DNA of 64,000 nt, taken from assembly GCF_000015285.1 (NCBI RefSeq), contig NC_008709.1, positions 3,286,001-3,350,000 on the forward strand. The letters are read 5' to 3'. Of the stretch, positions 44,793-54,515 are shown piece after piece; within the stretch, counting starts at the first letter, position 1, and each line of letters starts with the position of its first letter. The translations under genes and the position numbers were made by a program. The stretch is from Psychromonas ingrahamii 37. GTDB lineage: Bacteria; Pseudomonadota; Gammaproteobacteria; Enterobacterales; Psychromonadaceae. Below the pieces are notes generated by a model, which worked only from the letters and a program-made list of their open reading frames with translations, had not been told where the DNA came from and made no database searches.

Positions 44793-46397
44793 TTATTTAA
44801 TCACGGGTGGAGTGACAAAGGTATGATGCGGCGCGGGAGAAGGCACATCCCATTCTAAACCTTCTGCGGCTTGCCAGACGTTTGCCGGTACTTTTTCTCC
44901 CCCTCTAACACATTTTAAAACCACCCAGACAAATAATAATTGGGATAAACCAAAGGCAAAACCACCGATACTGATAATGGCGTTGAAATCAGCAAACTGC
45001 AGCGCATAATCAGGAATACGACGGGGCATCCCCGCTAATCCAACAAAATGCATCGGGAAAAAAAGGATATTTACGCTGATTAATGATAACCAAAAATGTG
45101 TTTTTGCAAGCCTGATATCAAACATGTGGCCGGACCATTTCGGCAGCCAGTAATAAACGCCTGCCATAATTGAAAAGACGGCACCGGTCACTAAGACATA
45201 ATGAAAATGTGCCACTACAAAGTAGGTATCATGGTACTGGAAATCGGCTGGGGTAATGGCTAACATCAGGCCGGAAAATCCGCCTATGGTAAACAAAACA
45301 ATAAAGGCAATCGCAAATAACATCGGCACTTCAAAGGAGATCGCACCTCGCCACATAGTAGCCACCCAGTTAAAGATTTTCACCCCGGTGGGCACCGAGA
45401 TAAGCATAGTGCTATACATAAAAAATAATTCGGCAGCTAACGGCATACCGGTAGTAAACATATGATGCATCCAGACCACAAAAGATAATATTGCGATTGA
45501 ACCCGTGGCATAGACCATCGAATGGTAACCAAAGAGCTTTTTACGTGAGAAGGTCGGTACTATGGTAGAAATAATACCGAATGCGGGCAAGATCATAATA
45601 TAAACTTCAGGGTGACCAAAGAACCAGAATATATGCTGGAACATCACCGGATCCCCACCGCCCATGGCATTAAAGAAGTCAGTGCCAAAGTATTTATCGG
45701 TTAATACCATAGTCACGGCACCGGCCAATACGGGCATCACCGCAATTAATAAAAAAGCAGTAATAAGCCATGTCCAAACGAACATTGGCGTCTTCATCCA
45801 GGTCATACCGGGGGCGCGTAAATTCACAATTGTGACAATAACGTTAATCGCCCCCATTATTGAACTAATCCCCATTATATGTACGGCAAAAACAAACATG
45901 GCCGTATTGTCATTGCTATAAGTTGTTGATAATGGAGCATAAAAAGTCCATCCAAAGGCTGGACCACCGCCTTCCATAAATAACGACCCTAACAACATGG
46001 CAAAAGCAAAGGGCAAAATCCAAAAGCTCCAGTTATTCATGCGCGGTAACGCCATATCAGGCGCACCGATCATCAACGGAATCATCCAATTGGCCAGACC
46101 GACAAAAGCTGGCATAACTGCACCAAAGACCATAATCAAACCATGAACCGTGACCATTTGGTTATAAAAATGGGGCTCCATAAGCTGCAGACCGGGTTGA
46201 AATAATTCAGCCCTAATCAGCATCGCCATGGCACCACCAATTAAGAACATAAGTAATGAAAAACCTAAATAGAGCGTACCAATATCTTTATGGTTGGTAC
46301 TAAAGAACCAGCGTTTAAAGCCTGTCGGCGCGTGATGTTCATTATGCTCGGTAGTTTGAGGATAAGAGTCTTGAGTGTTATCGGCTGCACCTGTCAT
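44793..46397 (-). CDS. coxA: Cytochrome c oxidase subunit I
   Basis: 534 aa, twelve membrane helices. Catalytic subunit: binds heme a and the heme a3-CuB centre, reduces O2 and pumps protons. Seen: FFGHPEVYIMILPAFG (CuB His and the cross-linked Tyr, D-channel Glu), WMHHMFTTGMP (two CuB His), DTYFVVAHFHYVLVTGAVF (heme His). N-terminus HAPTGFKRWFFSTNHKDIGTLY is typical. Start ATG overlaps the coxB stop by one base (TAATG); AAGGGAG upstream. Confidence 0.97.
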   Translation of the reverse strand: MTGAADNTQDSYPQTTEHNEHHAPTGFKRWFFSTNHKDIGTLYLGFSLLMFLIGGAMAMLIRAELFQPGLQLMEPHFYNQMVTVHGLIMVFGAVMPAFVGLANWMIPLMIGAPDMALPRMNNWSFWILPFAFAMLLGSLFMEGGGPAFGWTFYAPLSTTYSNDNTAMFVFAVHIMGISSIMGAINVIVTIVNLRAPGMTWMKTPMFVWTWLITAFLLIAVMPVLAGAVTMVLTDKYFGTDFFNAMGGGDPVMFQHIFWFFGHPEVYIMILPAFGIISTIVPTFSRKKLFGYHSMVYATGSIAILSFVVWMHHMFTTGMPLAAELFFMYSTMLISVPTGVKIFNWVATMWRGAISFEVPMLFAIAFIVLFTIGGFSGLMLAITPADFQYHDTYFVVAHFHYVLVTGAVFSIMAGVYYWLPKWSGHMFDIRLAKTHFWLSLISVNILFFPMHFVGLAGMPRRIPDYALQFADFNAIISIGGFAFGLSQLLFVWVVLKCVRGGEKVPANVWQAAEGLEWDVPSPAPHHTFVTPPVIK

Positions 46398-47968
46398 TAC
46401 CGTTCTCCCTTAATTGCCTGCTCAATATCGTTGGGTTGCACCAGGTCACCCGTATCATTACCCCAGGCATTACGCTCATAGGTGATAATAGCCGCTAACT
46501 GTTCAGCGCTTAGTTGTTCTGCGAAAGGTTGCATTGCGGTGCCTGCTTTTCCTTTTAATACAATATTTAGGTGTTCAGAGACAGCCCCTTTGACCAGTGG
46601 GCTACCTTTTAATGCCGGAAAGGCACCTGGAATACCCAGACCAGTTGGTTGATGGCAAGCAGCACAGAAAGTCAAATAATCCTGTTCACCGGAGGTCATA
46701 AGCTGCTCTTTTGTTAACTTGGACAAGGGTAGCTCCTGCATGGTTTTATCTGCTGCAACCGGAACAGCTTCATCAATAGCCTCCTTGGCTTCAACGTTTT
46801 TTATTGCTGCCTGCGCTGCATCGCTTTCCTGTGGATTCATGGCATTACTAATTTGAATCGGCTGCACCAAATCTCCCGTATTATTGTCCCAGGCATTACG
46901 TTCATAGGTGATAACAGCGGCTAATTCTTTAAGTGATAACTGCTTTGAAAAAGACTGCATCGCCGTGCCTGACTTGCCATTTAAGACAATATTAATATGC
47001 GCATTTAAATCACCCGTTGCTATCGCACTGCCTTTTAATGCGGGGAAAACCCCCGGCAATCCGGTCCCCGTTGGCTGATGGCAAACAGAACAATGCCCCA
47101 CATAGACTTGTTCACCCTGGGTCATAAGATCCGTTTTAGAGAAGCTGGTAGACTGTGACGCCAGGGCTTCCTGCGCTTCTTTTTGTTTCGCTATTTTTGC
47201 CTGGGCCAACCAGTTATCAAAATCATTTTCTGCCATCGCATCAACAACGATCGGCATAAAACCGTGGTTTTTGCCGCATAACTCGGCACATTGACCACGA
47301 TAGATACCAACCTCGTTAACACGTGCCCAAGCTTCATTAATAAAGCCAGGAACCGCATCTTGTTTTATTGCAAAATCGGGGACCCACCAGGAGTGAATAA
47401 CATCGTCGGAGGTTATTACAAAACGTACTTTTTTATTGATTGGGACAACCAAAGGGTTATCAACTTCAAGGAGATAGGTGGATGTTTTTTCTTCCTGATT
47501 GTTTATTTGTGCCTGCGGGGTAGAAGTAACCGAATAAAAATCTATATCGAGGATTTCATTATTATAACTAAGGTATTGATAATGCCACTTCCATTGTGAG
47601 CCTGTTACCTTAATAGTAATATCTGCTTTACTGTTATCCTCCATCGCAATCAGGGTCTTGGTGGCAGGGACTGCCATGGCTATCAGGATAACAAATGGAA
47701 TAGCTGTCCATAACACTTCAATTTTAGTACTTTCATGGAATTGGGCGGGTTTAAAACCTTTGGATTTACGATGATGAAAAATAGACCAGAACATAATACC
47801 AAAGACGACGACGGCAATCGCACAACAGATAAGAAAAATAGTCATATGCAATTGATAGACATCTTCACTGATATCAGTAACACCCCCCCGCATATTAAAA
47901 GCGCTGTTTGCAAAACTTAATTGAGGAATAAGCAAAGTGGATAAAAAAGCAACTCGTGTAACAATCAT
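46397..47968 (-). CDS. coxB: Cytochrome c oxidase subunit II with two fused cytochrome c domains
   Basis: 523 aa. Signal peptide, two membrane helices (about 40-58 and 80-98), a CuA cupredoxin domain (about 120-245) with GQCAELCGKNHGFMPIV, and then two cytochrome c domains with CSVCH (about 295) and CAACH (about 434). Plain subunit II is about 290 aa; caa3-type has one c domain, this has two. The two c domains are alike over their whole length (CHQPTGxGxPGxFPALKGS ... ITYERNAWxNxTGDLVQP), so one is an internal duplicate. It should take electrons directly through the hemes c to CuA. First gene of the operon; AAGGAAATG before the ATG. Confidence 0.95.
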   Translation of the reverse strand: MIVTRVAFLSTLLIPQLSFANSAFNMRGGVTDISEDVYQLHMTIFLICCAIAVVVFGIMFWSIFHHRKSKGFKPAQFHESTKIEVLWTAIPFVILIAMAVPATKTLIAMEDNSKADITIKVTGSQWKWHYQYLSYNNEILDIDFYSVTSTPQAQINNQEEKTSTYLLEVDNPLVVPINKKVRFVITSDDVIHSWWVPDFAIKQDAVPGFINEAWARVNEVGIYRGQCAELCGKNHGFMPIVVDAMAENDFDNWLAQAKIAKQKEAQEALASQSTSFSKTDLMTQGEQVYVGHCSVCHQPTGTGLPGVFPALKGSAIATGDLNAHINIVLNGKSGTAMQSFSKQLSLKELAAVITYERNAWDNNTGDLVQPIQISNAMNPQESDAAQAAIKNVEAKEAIDEAVPVAADKTMQELPLSKLTKEQLMTSGEQDYLTFCAACHQPTGLGIPGAFPALKGSPLVKGAVSEHLNIVLKGKAGTAMQPFAEQLSAEQLAAIITYERNAWGNDTGDLVQPNDIEQAIKGER

Positions 47969-48469
47969 GCAACATTTCCTTTTAGGCGGAACGTAATGAT
48001 AAATGATAGTAATCTCTGGTACACATTTAGATAAAAAGTACTATAAAAACAGCTAAATATTCAGCCGATCTTATATTCTGAACAATCGGCATCAGCTCCA
48101 GTCATTGCTCTTTTATCTGTTATCACATTCAAATAACCGCTTAATTTAGTTAGAGTTATTGTTCTTATATTTTAATTTTAATTTTTTATTTATAAATAGC
48201 CTTACAATGAATATATGACATTTACCATGATTGCAAGCTTTAGTTAACATAGTCCATAAAAAGATCCTCATACTTAGATCCTTGTACTTTTTTTTATATC
48301 AAAACTTGTTTTTTGTTTTAAAAAAAACGTTATAACACATGGAGTTTTTACATTTATTTAACAACTTGTTTTTAATTAATACGTCACAGTAAATGTACTG
48401 TCCCATGCTTTTAATTCACTCATATAATAGTATACTGTTGCCTTTAAATAAATTTATATGAGAAAAATC
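47969..48469. other. AT-rich divergent intergenic region
   Basis: About 500 bp holding the promoter of the cox operon (leftward) and that of the DUF2750 gene (rightward). No repeats or genes seen; no regulator site identified with confidence. Confidence 0.5.
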
Positions 48470-48829
48470 ATGGCTGACAATAATCAAGCGTTAATGGCAT
48501 TTATTGCTAACGTTAAACCAACTCAAATATTATGGGCACTGCAGGATAAAGAAAGTGAGGATTGGGTTGTCGTTGACTCCCTTTATTATGAACAGACAGA
48601 AGTAATGCCGTTATGGTCAAGTGCTGAACTGGCTTTACCGCATTGTACTGAAGAATGGCAAGATTATGTGCCGGCAGCCATTTCAGTAGCTGATTGGCTG
48701 GAGTTTTGGGTTGAAGATCTGCTTGCGGATAACATCGTTGTTGGTGTTAACTGGCTTGGCCAGGACAATGATTTAGAAATAGATTTATCGGAATTTACCG
48801 AGGCATTAGCCGGTATTGAAACATTATAA
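48470..48829 (+). CDS. DUF2750 domain protein
   Basis: 119 aa from ATG 48470 (MADNNQALMAFIANVKPTQI); an ATG four codons upstream is possible. Acidic single-domain protein: WALQDKESEDWVVVDS, VMPLWSSAELALPHC and the end VNWLGQDNDLEIDLSEF mark DUF2750, a family found in many gammaproteobacteria, of unknown function. Stands alone. Confidence 0.85.
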   Translation: MADNNQALMAFIANVKPTQILWALQDKESEDWVVVDSLYYEQTEVMPLWSSAELALPHCTEEWQDYVPAAISVADWLEFWVEDLLADNIVVGVNWLGQDNDLEIDLSEFTEALAGIETL

Positions 48830-49074
48830 ATCCCAGTTTAAATATCGAATGAATAATCATTTTATAAAATAATAATATAATAGTATGCTCGAAGCGCTTC
48901 AAAAAGCGGCATTGTACAGGTTGGTCAATCGTCCCTTGCCAATAAGACGTTTTTAATAAAATCTTACCCTGCAGCCCCTTAATGAAGAATAGTCCTGCTG
49001 CTTGGGCTAAGCACTTTTTAAAGTGCTATTGGATTATGCTTTGGATGCCAGTTATTATTTGTACGAGAAATTAG

Positions 49075-49602
49075 ATGGCAAAAAATAAAGTTTTAATTGC
49101 TTTAATTAACCCTAAAAGCCCGACAAATGTGGGTGCTGTGATGCGCGCGGCCGGATGTTATGCGGTTGATGGCGTTCTATATACCGGCAATCGTTATGCT
49201 CTCACAATGAAACTTAAGACAGATACCAAAAATATCAGCGCGACGATCCCTTTAAGGAACGAACCAGATTTACTTAATAATTTATCTGAAAATTATTCGA
49301 ATAATGATATTAAAGTGGTTTGTGTTGACCTGATTGAGGGAGCAACGCCCCTGCCTAATTTTATACATCCTGAAAAAGCATTATATATTTTTGGCCCTGA
49401 AGACGGCACCATTAAACAGTCGGTAGTAAACCAGGCTGATGCGGTTGTTTATATCCCTACTATTGGCTGTCTGAATCTCGCAGCGACGGTTAATGTTGTA
49501 CTTTATGATCGCCTGGCAAAATCGACAAAACATATTACCGATAATGAATTAATTAAAAAAAGCAGAGACAATAATAATAGAGTGAAAGTGAAATCTATTT
49601 GA
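49075..49602 (+). CDS. TrmH/SpoU-family (SPOUT) RNA methyltransferase
   Basis: 175 aa. The three SPOUT motifs are there: NPKSPTNVGAVMRAAGCYAV, LYIFGPEDGTIKQSV and IPTIGCLNLAATVNVVLYDRL, so it should use S-adenosylmethionine to methylate a ribose 2'-OH of tRNA or rRNA through a trefoil-knot fold. It lacks an N-terminal substrate-binding extension, like TrmL, but the sequence is not clearly TrmL. Monocistronic. Confidence 0.9.
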   Translation: MAKNKVLIALINPKSPTNVGAVMRAAGCYAVDGVLYTGNRYALTMKLKTDTKNISATIPLRNEPDLLNNLSENYSNNDIKVVCVDLIEGATPLPNFIHPEKALYIFGPEDGTIKQSVVNQADAVVYIPTIGCLNLAATVNVVLYDRLAKSTKHITDNELIKKSRDNNNRVKVKSI

Positions 49603-49725
49603 TAAAAATATTGAAATTCTGGACCAGCATTTTTATATAAGCAAACAGCCCGAAGACTGTTGTAAAACAACAATCTAATTAGTGCTAAAATATAGTCATC
49701 AACCTATTAGAACAAAGAGAATTAT

Positions 49726-50385
49726 ATGCCTGAACTTCCAACTGTTCGCATTGACATCGTCTCGGACATAATGTGCCCCTGGTGTATTATCGGTTATAAA
49801 AAACTTGAGCATGCCATGTCGAAAATGAGAGAGGCTGCTGAATTTGAAATAATATGGCAACCCTTTGAATTAAATCCCGACATGCCCTTTGAAGGTGAAC
49901 ACTTAGGAGAGCATTTACGGGACAAATATGGCTCAACTAAAGAGCAGAGTATTAAAAGTCGCCAGCAGATTATTGAAACAGGAAAAGCACTAGGCTTTGA
50001 ATTTCGTTTTAACGACAATTCACGCATTTTTAATTCCTTTCTTGCTCATCAATTATTACACTGGGCTAAATCATATAATAAACAAACTGCTTTAAAATTG
50101 GCATTATTCGATCTTTACTTCACTCAACAGCAAAATCCAAGTGAGCTATTATTACTGCTTGATGTTGCAGAAAAAGTTGGCTTGGATCGTAATGCAGCTA
50201 AAGAGATATTAGAGACTCAGCGTTACGCACAAGCGGTCAGAGACGATCAGTTTTTTTGGGCTGAAAATGATGTGCGAGCAGTACCTGCGTTTATTTTTAA
50301 TAAACAGTATTTACTTTCTGGCGCGCAAGAACCACAAACATTACAAGATGTTATTGAAACGATTATTAAAGAACAGACTCAATAA
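49726..50385 (+). CDS. DsbA-family oxidoreductase, FrnE-like
   Basis: 219 aa cytoplasmic thioredoxin-fold protein with a helical insertion. CPWC redox motif in DIVSDIMCPWCIIGYKKLE; cis-Pro loop in VRAVPAFIFNKQYLLSGAQ. No signal peptide, which separates it from periplasmic DsbA and fits the FrnE/2-hydroxychromene-2-carboxylate isomerase-like group, linked to oxidative stress. Followed by about 150 bp without genes. Confidence 0.92.
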   Translation: MPELPTVRIDIVSDIMCPWCIIGYKKLEHAMSKMREAAEFEIIWQPFELNPDMPFEGEHLGEHLRDKYGSTKEQSIKSRQQIIETGKALGFEFRFNDNSRIFNSFLAHQLLHWAKSYNKQTALKLALFDLYFTQQQNPSELLLLLDVAEKVGLDRNAAKEILETQRYAQAVRDDQFFWAENDVRAVPAFIFNKQYLLSGAQEPQTLQDVIETIIKEQTQ

Positions 50386-50542
50386 TACCCTCTGCCAGTT
50401 ACCCATATTAAAAAAAAGGCTATGGTGAATCTCTTGCAGCATGTTATTAAAAATAACTATCCCGTTTTTAACCACAATCGGTATAATGATCTGAGCTGAC
50501 TTAACAATTTCAATTTTTAATATTTAAAGAAAAGGTAAAATA

Positions 50543-50845
50543 ATGGATAATTTGCTTGAATTGGTAAGAAATACTCGCCGTAAGAACAAACTCAAACGTG
50601 AAATCCTTGATAATGAGAAAAAAGTTCGCGATAACACTAAACGTGTAGATCTGCTTTCTAATTTATTAGAATATATTAAACCTAATATGTCACCTGAAGA
50701 TATAAAATGCATTATTGAAAATATGCGCGACGATTATGAAGATCGTGTTGATGAGCACATTATTAAAGGTGCAGAGCTTTCAAAAGAACGTCGTGAAATG
50801 AATAAAAAAATCAGTTCATTTAAACTTAAAGAAATAGCTAAATAA
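50543..50845 (+). CDS. Small helical protein of unknown function
   Basis: 100 aa, highly charged and probably all helical with two coiled-coil stretches (about 8-45, [20 protein letters not shown]; and about 65-95). AAGG before the ATG and a strong terminator after the stop show a real monocistronic gene. Family not recognised. Confidence 0.8.
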   Translation: MDNLLELVRNTRRKNKLKREILDNEKKVRDNTKRVDLLSNLLEYIKPNMSPEDIKCIIENMRDDYEDRVDEHIIKGAELSKERREMNKKISSFKLKEIAK

Positions 50846-50864
50846 TTATTTGAGTTAAATGAAT

Positions 50865-50893
50865 AAAAAGGGATAGCTGAGCTATCCCTTTTT
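50865..50893 (+). terminator. Rho-independent terminator
   Basis: AAAAAGGGATAGC-TGA-GCTATCCCTTTTT, a 13-bp stem, 19 nt after the stop of the small helical protein gene; works in both directions. Confidence 0.9.
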
Positions 50894-50939
50894 ATTGTTT
50901 TGTTGATAGTTGTCTTTTTTCTGAATTATCGGGTGAATC

Positions 50940-51740
50940 GTGTTTGTCCACCATACTGCTTCAAAATTAACACTCAATAATAATGATCTGCATGTCTGGT
51001 TAATTGAGCCCGCTAAAGTAAGCGACAGCAAACTGCTTAATGCCTTAAAAAGCTTACTCAGCCAGACTGAAATTGAAAAAACACAGCGTTACCGTCTGGC
51101 AAAAGCCAAACACACCGCCCTCATCACAAGAGCCTTTGCCCGAACCGTTTTATCGCAATATGCTGACGTACCCGCTCAAAAATGGTTATTTAATATTGGT
51201 GCTCATGGAAAACCCGAGATAGACAGCCCCCCTCTTCCGCTCTCTTTTAACCTTAGCCACAATGATGATTTGATCATTTGTGCGGTCTGTCTGGACAAAA
51301 ATATTGGCTGCGATATCGAAAGTTTATCCCGAAAAATCAGTATTAAAGCAATTGCACAACGTTACTTTTCGGCAATAGAATTTGACGCATTAATGGCACT
51401 TCCCCCCGCACAACAAAGGCGGCGTTTTTTTGAGTATTGGACACTAAAAGAAGCATTTGTAAAAGCCACTGGAATGGGCATCAGTCAAGGCCTGGAATCA
51501 TTTAACTTTACAATAGGCAAGGCAAAAAAAGATCAATTTAACGATAATATCCAGCTCAACTTCTCTCTATCCTGCTCCGAGCAGGATAGCCAGGATTGGG
51601 TCAGCTATTTAGTTTATCCTGATCAACAGCACTGTATTGCTTTATGTGTAAAGGCAAATAATATTAATAAGCCACTGCCTAATAAAGCGGTTTTAAACGT
51701 CCAACTTTTTGACGGGCTAGATTTACTCAGCTGCTATTAA
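50940..51740 (+). CDS. 4'-phosphopantetheinyl transferase (Sfp type)
   Basis: 266 aa from a GTG start (GGGTGA 5 nt upstream). Transfers phosphopantetheine from CoA to a Ser of carrier proteins. Family motifs: SFNLSHNDDLIICAV, GCDIESL (Mg-binding Asp and Glu) and FFEYWTLKEAFVKATGMGI (W..KEA.K). The length matches the Sfp/EntD-type enzymes used for polyketide, non-ribosomal peptide or polyunsaturated fatty-acid synthases; no such target is in the window. Its last 45 codons are duplicated as a relic at 52455-52589. Confidence 0.93.
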   Translation: MFVHHTASKLTLNNNDLHVWLIEPAKVSDSKLLNALKSLLSQTEIEKTQRYRLAKAKHTALITRAFARTVLSQYADVPAQKWLFNIGAHGKPEIDSPPLPLSFNLSHNDDLIICAVCLDKNIGCDIESLSRKISIKAIAQRYFSAIEFDALMALPPAQQRRRFFEYWTLKEAFVKATGMGISQGLESFNFTIGKAKKDQFNDNIQLNFSLSCSEQDSQDWVSYLVYPDQQHCIALCVKANNINKPLPNKAVLNVQLFDGLDLLSCY

Positions 51741-51774
51741 CCAGATTATATTCTCTCCCTCCTGCATTGAGCAG

Positions 51775-52204
51775 CTCGTAGGGTGCGCACCTATTGCCGC
51801 TGCTTGCGGTATAAAATGCACACTACCGATAATATATACCCATTCCATTAATTAACTTCCCATGCTCGTAGACCGCACACCGATTTCCTGCTTGCGGTGC
51901 ATAAATGCACCCTACCGATAATATATACCCATTACATTAATTAACTTTCCATGCTCGTAGGCCACACACCAATTGCCTGCTTGCGGTGCATAAAATGCAC
52001 CCTACTGATAATATATACCCATTCCATTAATTAACTGCCCATGCTCGTAGACCGCACACAGATTGCCTGCTTGCGGTGCATAAAATGCACCCTACTGATA
52101 ATATATACCCATTCCATTAATTAACTGCCCATGCTCGTAGACCGCACACCGATTGCCTGTTTGCTGTGCATAGAATGGACCCTACCGATAACATACACTT
52201 ATTA
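51775..52204. repeat. Five tandem copies of a 90-bp REP-containing unit
   Basis: Units begin CTCGTAG at 51775, 51865, 51954, 52044 and 52134 (period 89-90). Each has the palindromic REP-like core (CTGCTTGCGGTGCATA, GCACCCTAC) and a linker ACCCATTCCATTAATTAACT. Units 3 and 4 are almost identical; the REP left arm has decayed to CGTAGACCGCACAC in most. Confidence 0.9.
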
Positions 52205-52311
52205 TGTTAATTAACTTCCCATATTGATTCAATCTCTTGAACAGAGTATTTGCACTCTCTCTAGATCACTGATAAAAATATTTCACACTCGACTACATCT
52301 ATTAATAGCAA
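52205..52311. repeat. Dispersed repeat of about 105 bp (copy 1)
   Basis: GATTCAATCTCTTGAACAGA, GTATTTGCACTCTCTCTA and CTACATCTATTAATAGC match the sequence at 63872-63979 almost base for base; both copies touch REP-like elements. Confidence 0.85.
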
Positions 52312-52454
52312 AAGAAATAATTAAATAATTAAATAATTAAATAATCATATTGCAAAAAAATATAAATCCTTCAACTATTCATTTAAATGGACATTTCCAC
52401 CTTTTAATCAGATCACAATTTAACTTCTTTTGTTATAATCAGAATTGGTACAAC

Positions 52455-52589
52455 TGTTTAGTCTATCTAGTTCAACAGCAGTGCATTGCTTTATGTACAT
52501 AAGGCAATAATATTAATAAGCCACTTCCTAATAAAGCGGTTTTAAACGTCCCACTTTTTGACCGGCTAGCTTTACTCAGCTGGCATTAA
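52455..52589 (+). pseudogene. Duplicated 3' end of the phosphopantetheinyl transferase gene
   Basis: Matches 51605-51740 over about 135 bp (AATATTAATAAGCCACT.CC and TAAAGCGGTTTTAAACGTCC are identical) including the stop codon, with several point changes and small indels. No start; the duplicate lies 700 bp beyond its source, on the far side of the repeat array. Confidence 0.85.
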
Positions 52590-52770
52590 TAATGGCAGCT
52601 GCGATTGGATAAAATCCCCTGTTGTATTTAATAAAATTTATATTATTAAGCTCTAACACGCTTATTTTATATCCATTTATGCCCGTTAAAAGTGAAGTTA
52701 TGTTCCGAATGATTAGTGTCTATACTTAAAAATGAACATCTGAAACAGGGCCATTAATGAAGGTTTATTT

Positions 52771-54429
52771 ATGAAGTACTTCGTAATAAATTTATTGAGA
52801 GTATTCTTACTGGTTATATGCGTTCATTATTCTTCAGCATCTGCCCGTGAAATTTCTTTTCGTATTGTTGGCGGCCAGGAAAGTCAAGTTAACGACTGGC
52901 TCTGGGTAGTTAGCCTAAAAAATAATGTCACCCAAAATCATTTTTGTGGCGGATCATTAATAGGCGATCGGTGGGTATTAACTGCGGCTCACTGCTTATT
53001 TAAAAGTGGGAACCTGAAATTGGCATCGCAACTCACTGCAACTGTTGGTGAATATGACTTAAGCTCAGCCATGGTTACGCCTGCGAGAAGGATTCAGCAG
53101 ATCTACATCCACCCGGATTACAACAGCTCAACAAGCGTTAATGATATTGCACTGTTAAAATTGGCCTCAAGTGTTAATAATCCAATCTTCATTTCTCCCG
53201 CAGACAATGAAGTGACAAAAAAAGCCCTTGCTGCAACCGAATATGTGACGGTACTCGGTTGGGGGTCAACGATCCCCTACAGCTCTTATGGACCGATCAC
53301 CTATAATTTTCCTAATATTTTGCATGATGTCGAAATTCCGCTAATGACTGATGCAATGTGCACCAAAACATTAGGCAGTACTTATACGGCAGAAATGATT
53401 TGTGCAGGTTTACCTGAGGGTGGAAAAGACAGCTGCCAGGGTGATAGTGGTGGCCCATTAGTGATTCAGGAAAATGGCTGGAAACAGATTGGCATTGTTA
53501 GCTGGGGATTTGGTTGTGCAACTCCCGGCCATCCCGGCGTTTATACACGATTAGCCTTATACAGCGAATGGGTAAACAGCATCAGCCGAAGAATTTATTT
53601 ACCTCCTGATTTTGAATTCAATAATACTTTTATTGGTGAAAGCCATTCAGAAACCATCATTATAGAAAATAATTCCGAGTATAACGCAAGCTTAATTTTT
53701 ACTGCAGAGGGGAGTAATTATTTCTCCTACAATGCTTCAGATTGCGCTTTTATTGAAACTAATAAGAGCTGCGGTTTAATCATCACCTACAGCCCGTCGA
53801 ATACAAATATAAGTCACAAGAGCATCACCATCAACAGTGAGCGACGAGATTCAACAGCCCTGCAATTATCTTTACTTGGTTTGCCGCTTAGAGATGCGAC
53901 CGGAATAGCAACGGCAGCGGCTTTTCAAATAGAAAATATTGCCTGGTTTACCGGCGGTTATGCCCCCTGGCAATTAACTCCGGCTGATAATACTTTACAA
54001 TCTGGTGATATTGCAAATAATGAAAAAAGCTTATTAAAGGCGCAAGTGACAGGCTCAGGAAAATTGAGCTTTGACTGGGCAACTCAATCTGAAAGCGGAT
54101 TCAATAAATTATTTCTCACAGTTAATGGCGTGATTTATAGCATGATCGACGGCGCTGAATACTTTAATACATATAATGTTTATTTGAATAAAAAGGTGAA
54201 TGAGGTTATCTGGCGTTACGAAAAAAAGACAACTGTCTCAACCTTAGCCGATCGAGCTTATGTCGCTAATGTGACTTTTGAGGAGATGACTAAGGATGAG
54301 TTTGATCTATGGGCAGAGCGAAACGAAGTGACAATGAGTAACTCAGGTGGGGGTGCAATGGGCTGGTTAAGTTTTTTATTATTACCCCTCCTGTTTGGTC
54401 GCCACTTTTACAAATTCAGAGAATATTAG
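52771..54429 (+). CDS. Secreted trypsin-like serine protease with GlyGly-CTERM-like tail
   Basis: 552 aa. Signal peptide (about 1-25), zymogen-type site R-IVGG (about 29), chymotrypsin-fold protease (about 30-270) with catalytic TAAHC, NDIALL and GDSGGP. The residue six before the Ser is Asp (KDSCQGDSGG), so cleavage after Arg/Lys is expected. A beta-rich choice-of-anchor/ASPM-like region (about 280-520) follows, ending in SGGGAMGWLSFLLLPLLFGR, the Gly-rich, hydrophobic, basic tail sorted by rhombosortase, as in ExeM of this window. Likely exported by type II secretion and surface-processed. AAGG before the ATG. Confidence 0.93.
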   Translation: MKYFVINLLRVFLLVICVHYSSASAREISFRIVGGQESQVNDWLWVVSLKNNVTQNHFCGGSLIGDRWVLTAAHCLFKSGNLKLASQLTATVGEYDLSSAMVTPARRIQQIYIHPDYNSSTSVNDIALLKLASSVNNPIFISPADNEVTKKALAATEYVTVLGWGSTIPYSSYGPITYNFPNILHDVEIPLMTDAMCTKTLGSTYTAEMICAGLPEGGKDSCQGDSGGPLVIQENGWKQIGIVSWGFGCATPGHPGVYTRLALYSEWVNSISRRIYLPPDFEFNNTFIGESHSETIIIENNSEYNASLIFTAEGSNYFSYNASDCAFIETNKSCGLIITYSPSNTNISHKSITINSERRDSTALQLSLLGLPLRDATGIATAAAFQIENIAWFTGGYAPWQLTPADNTLQSGDIANNEKSLLKAQVTGSGKLSFDWATQSESGFNKLFLTVNGVIYSMIDGAEYFNTYNVYLNKKVNEVIWRYEKKTTVSTLADRAYVANVTFEEMTKDEFDLWAERNEVTMSNSGGGAMGWLSFLLLPLLFGRHFYKFREY

Positions 54430-54515
54430 CGCAGATACTTTGTTAAGCGGTTAACAAAATGTTATGGTGCGTCACTTTTAAACTTACAAAACAGACATTC
54501 TATAGGATCTAAACA

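Noticed and set aside
51775..52204. CRISPR-like regular repetition
   Set aside because: The period is 90 bp and the whole unit, not just a short repeat, is conserved; there are no unique spacers and no cas genes.
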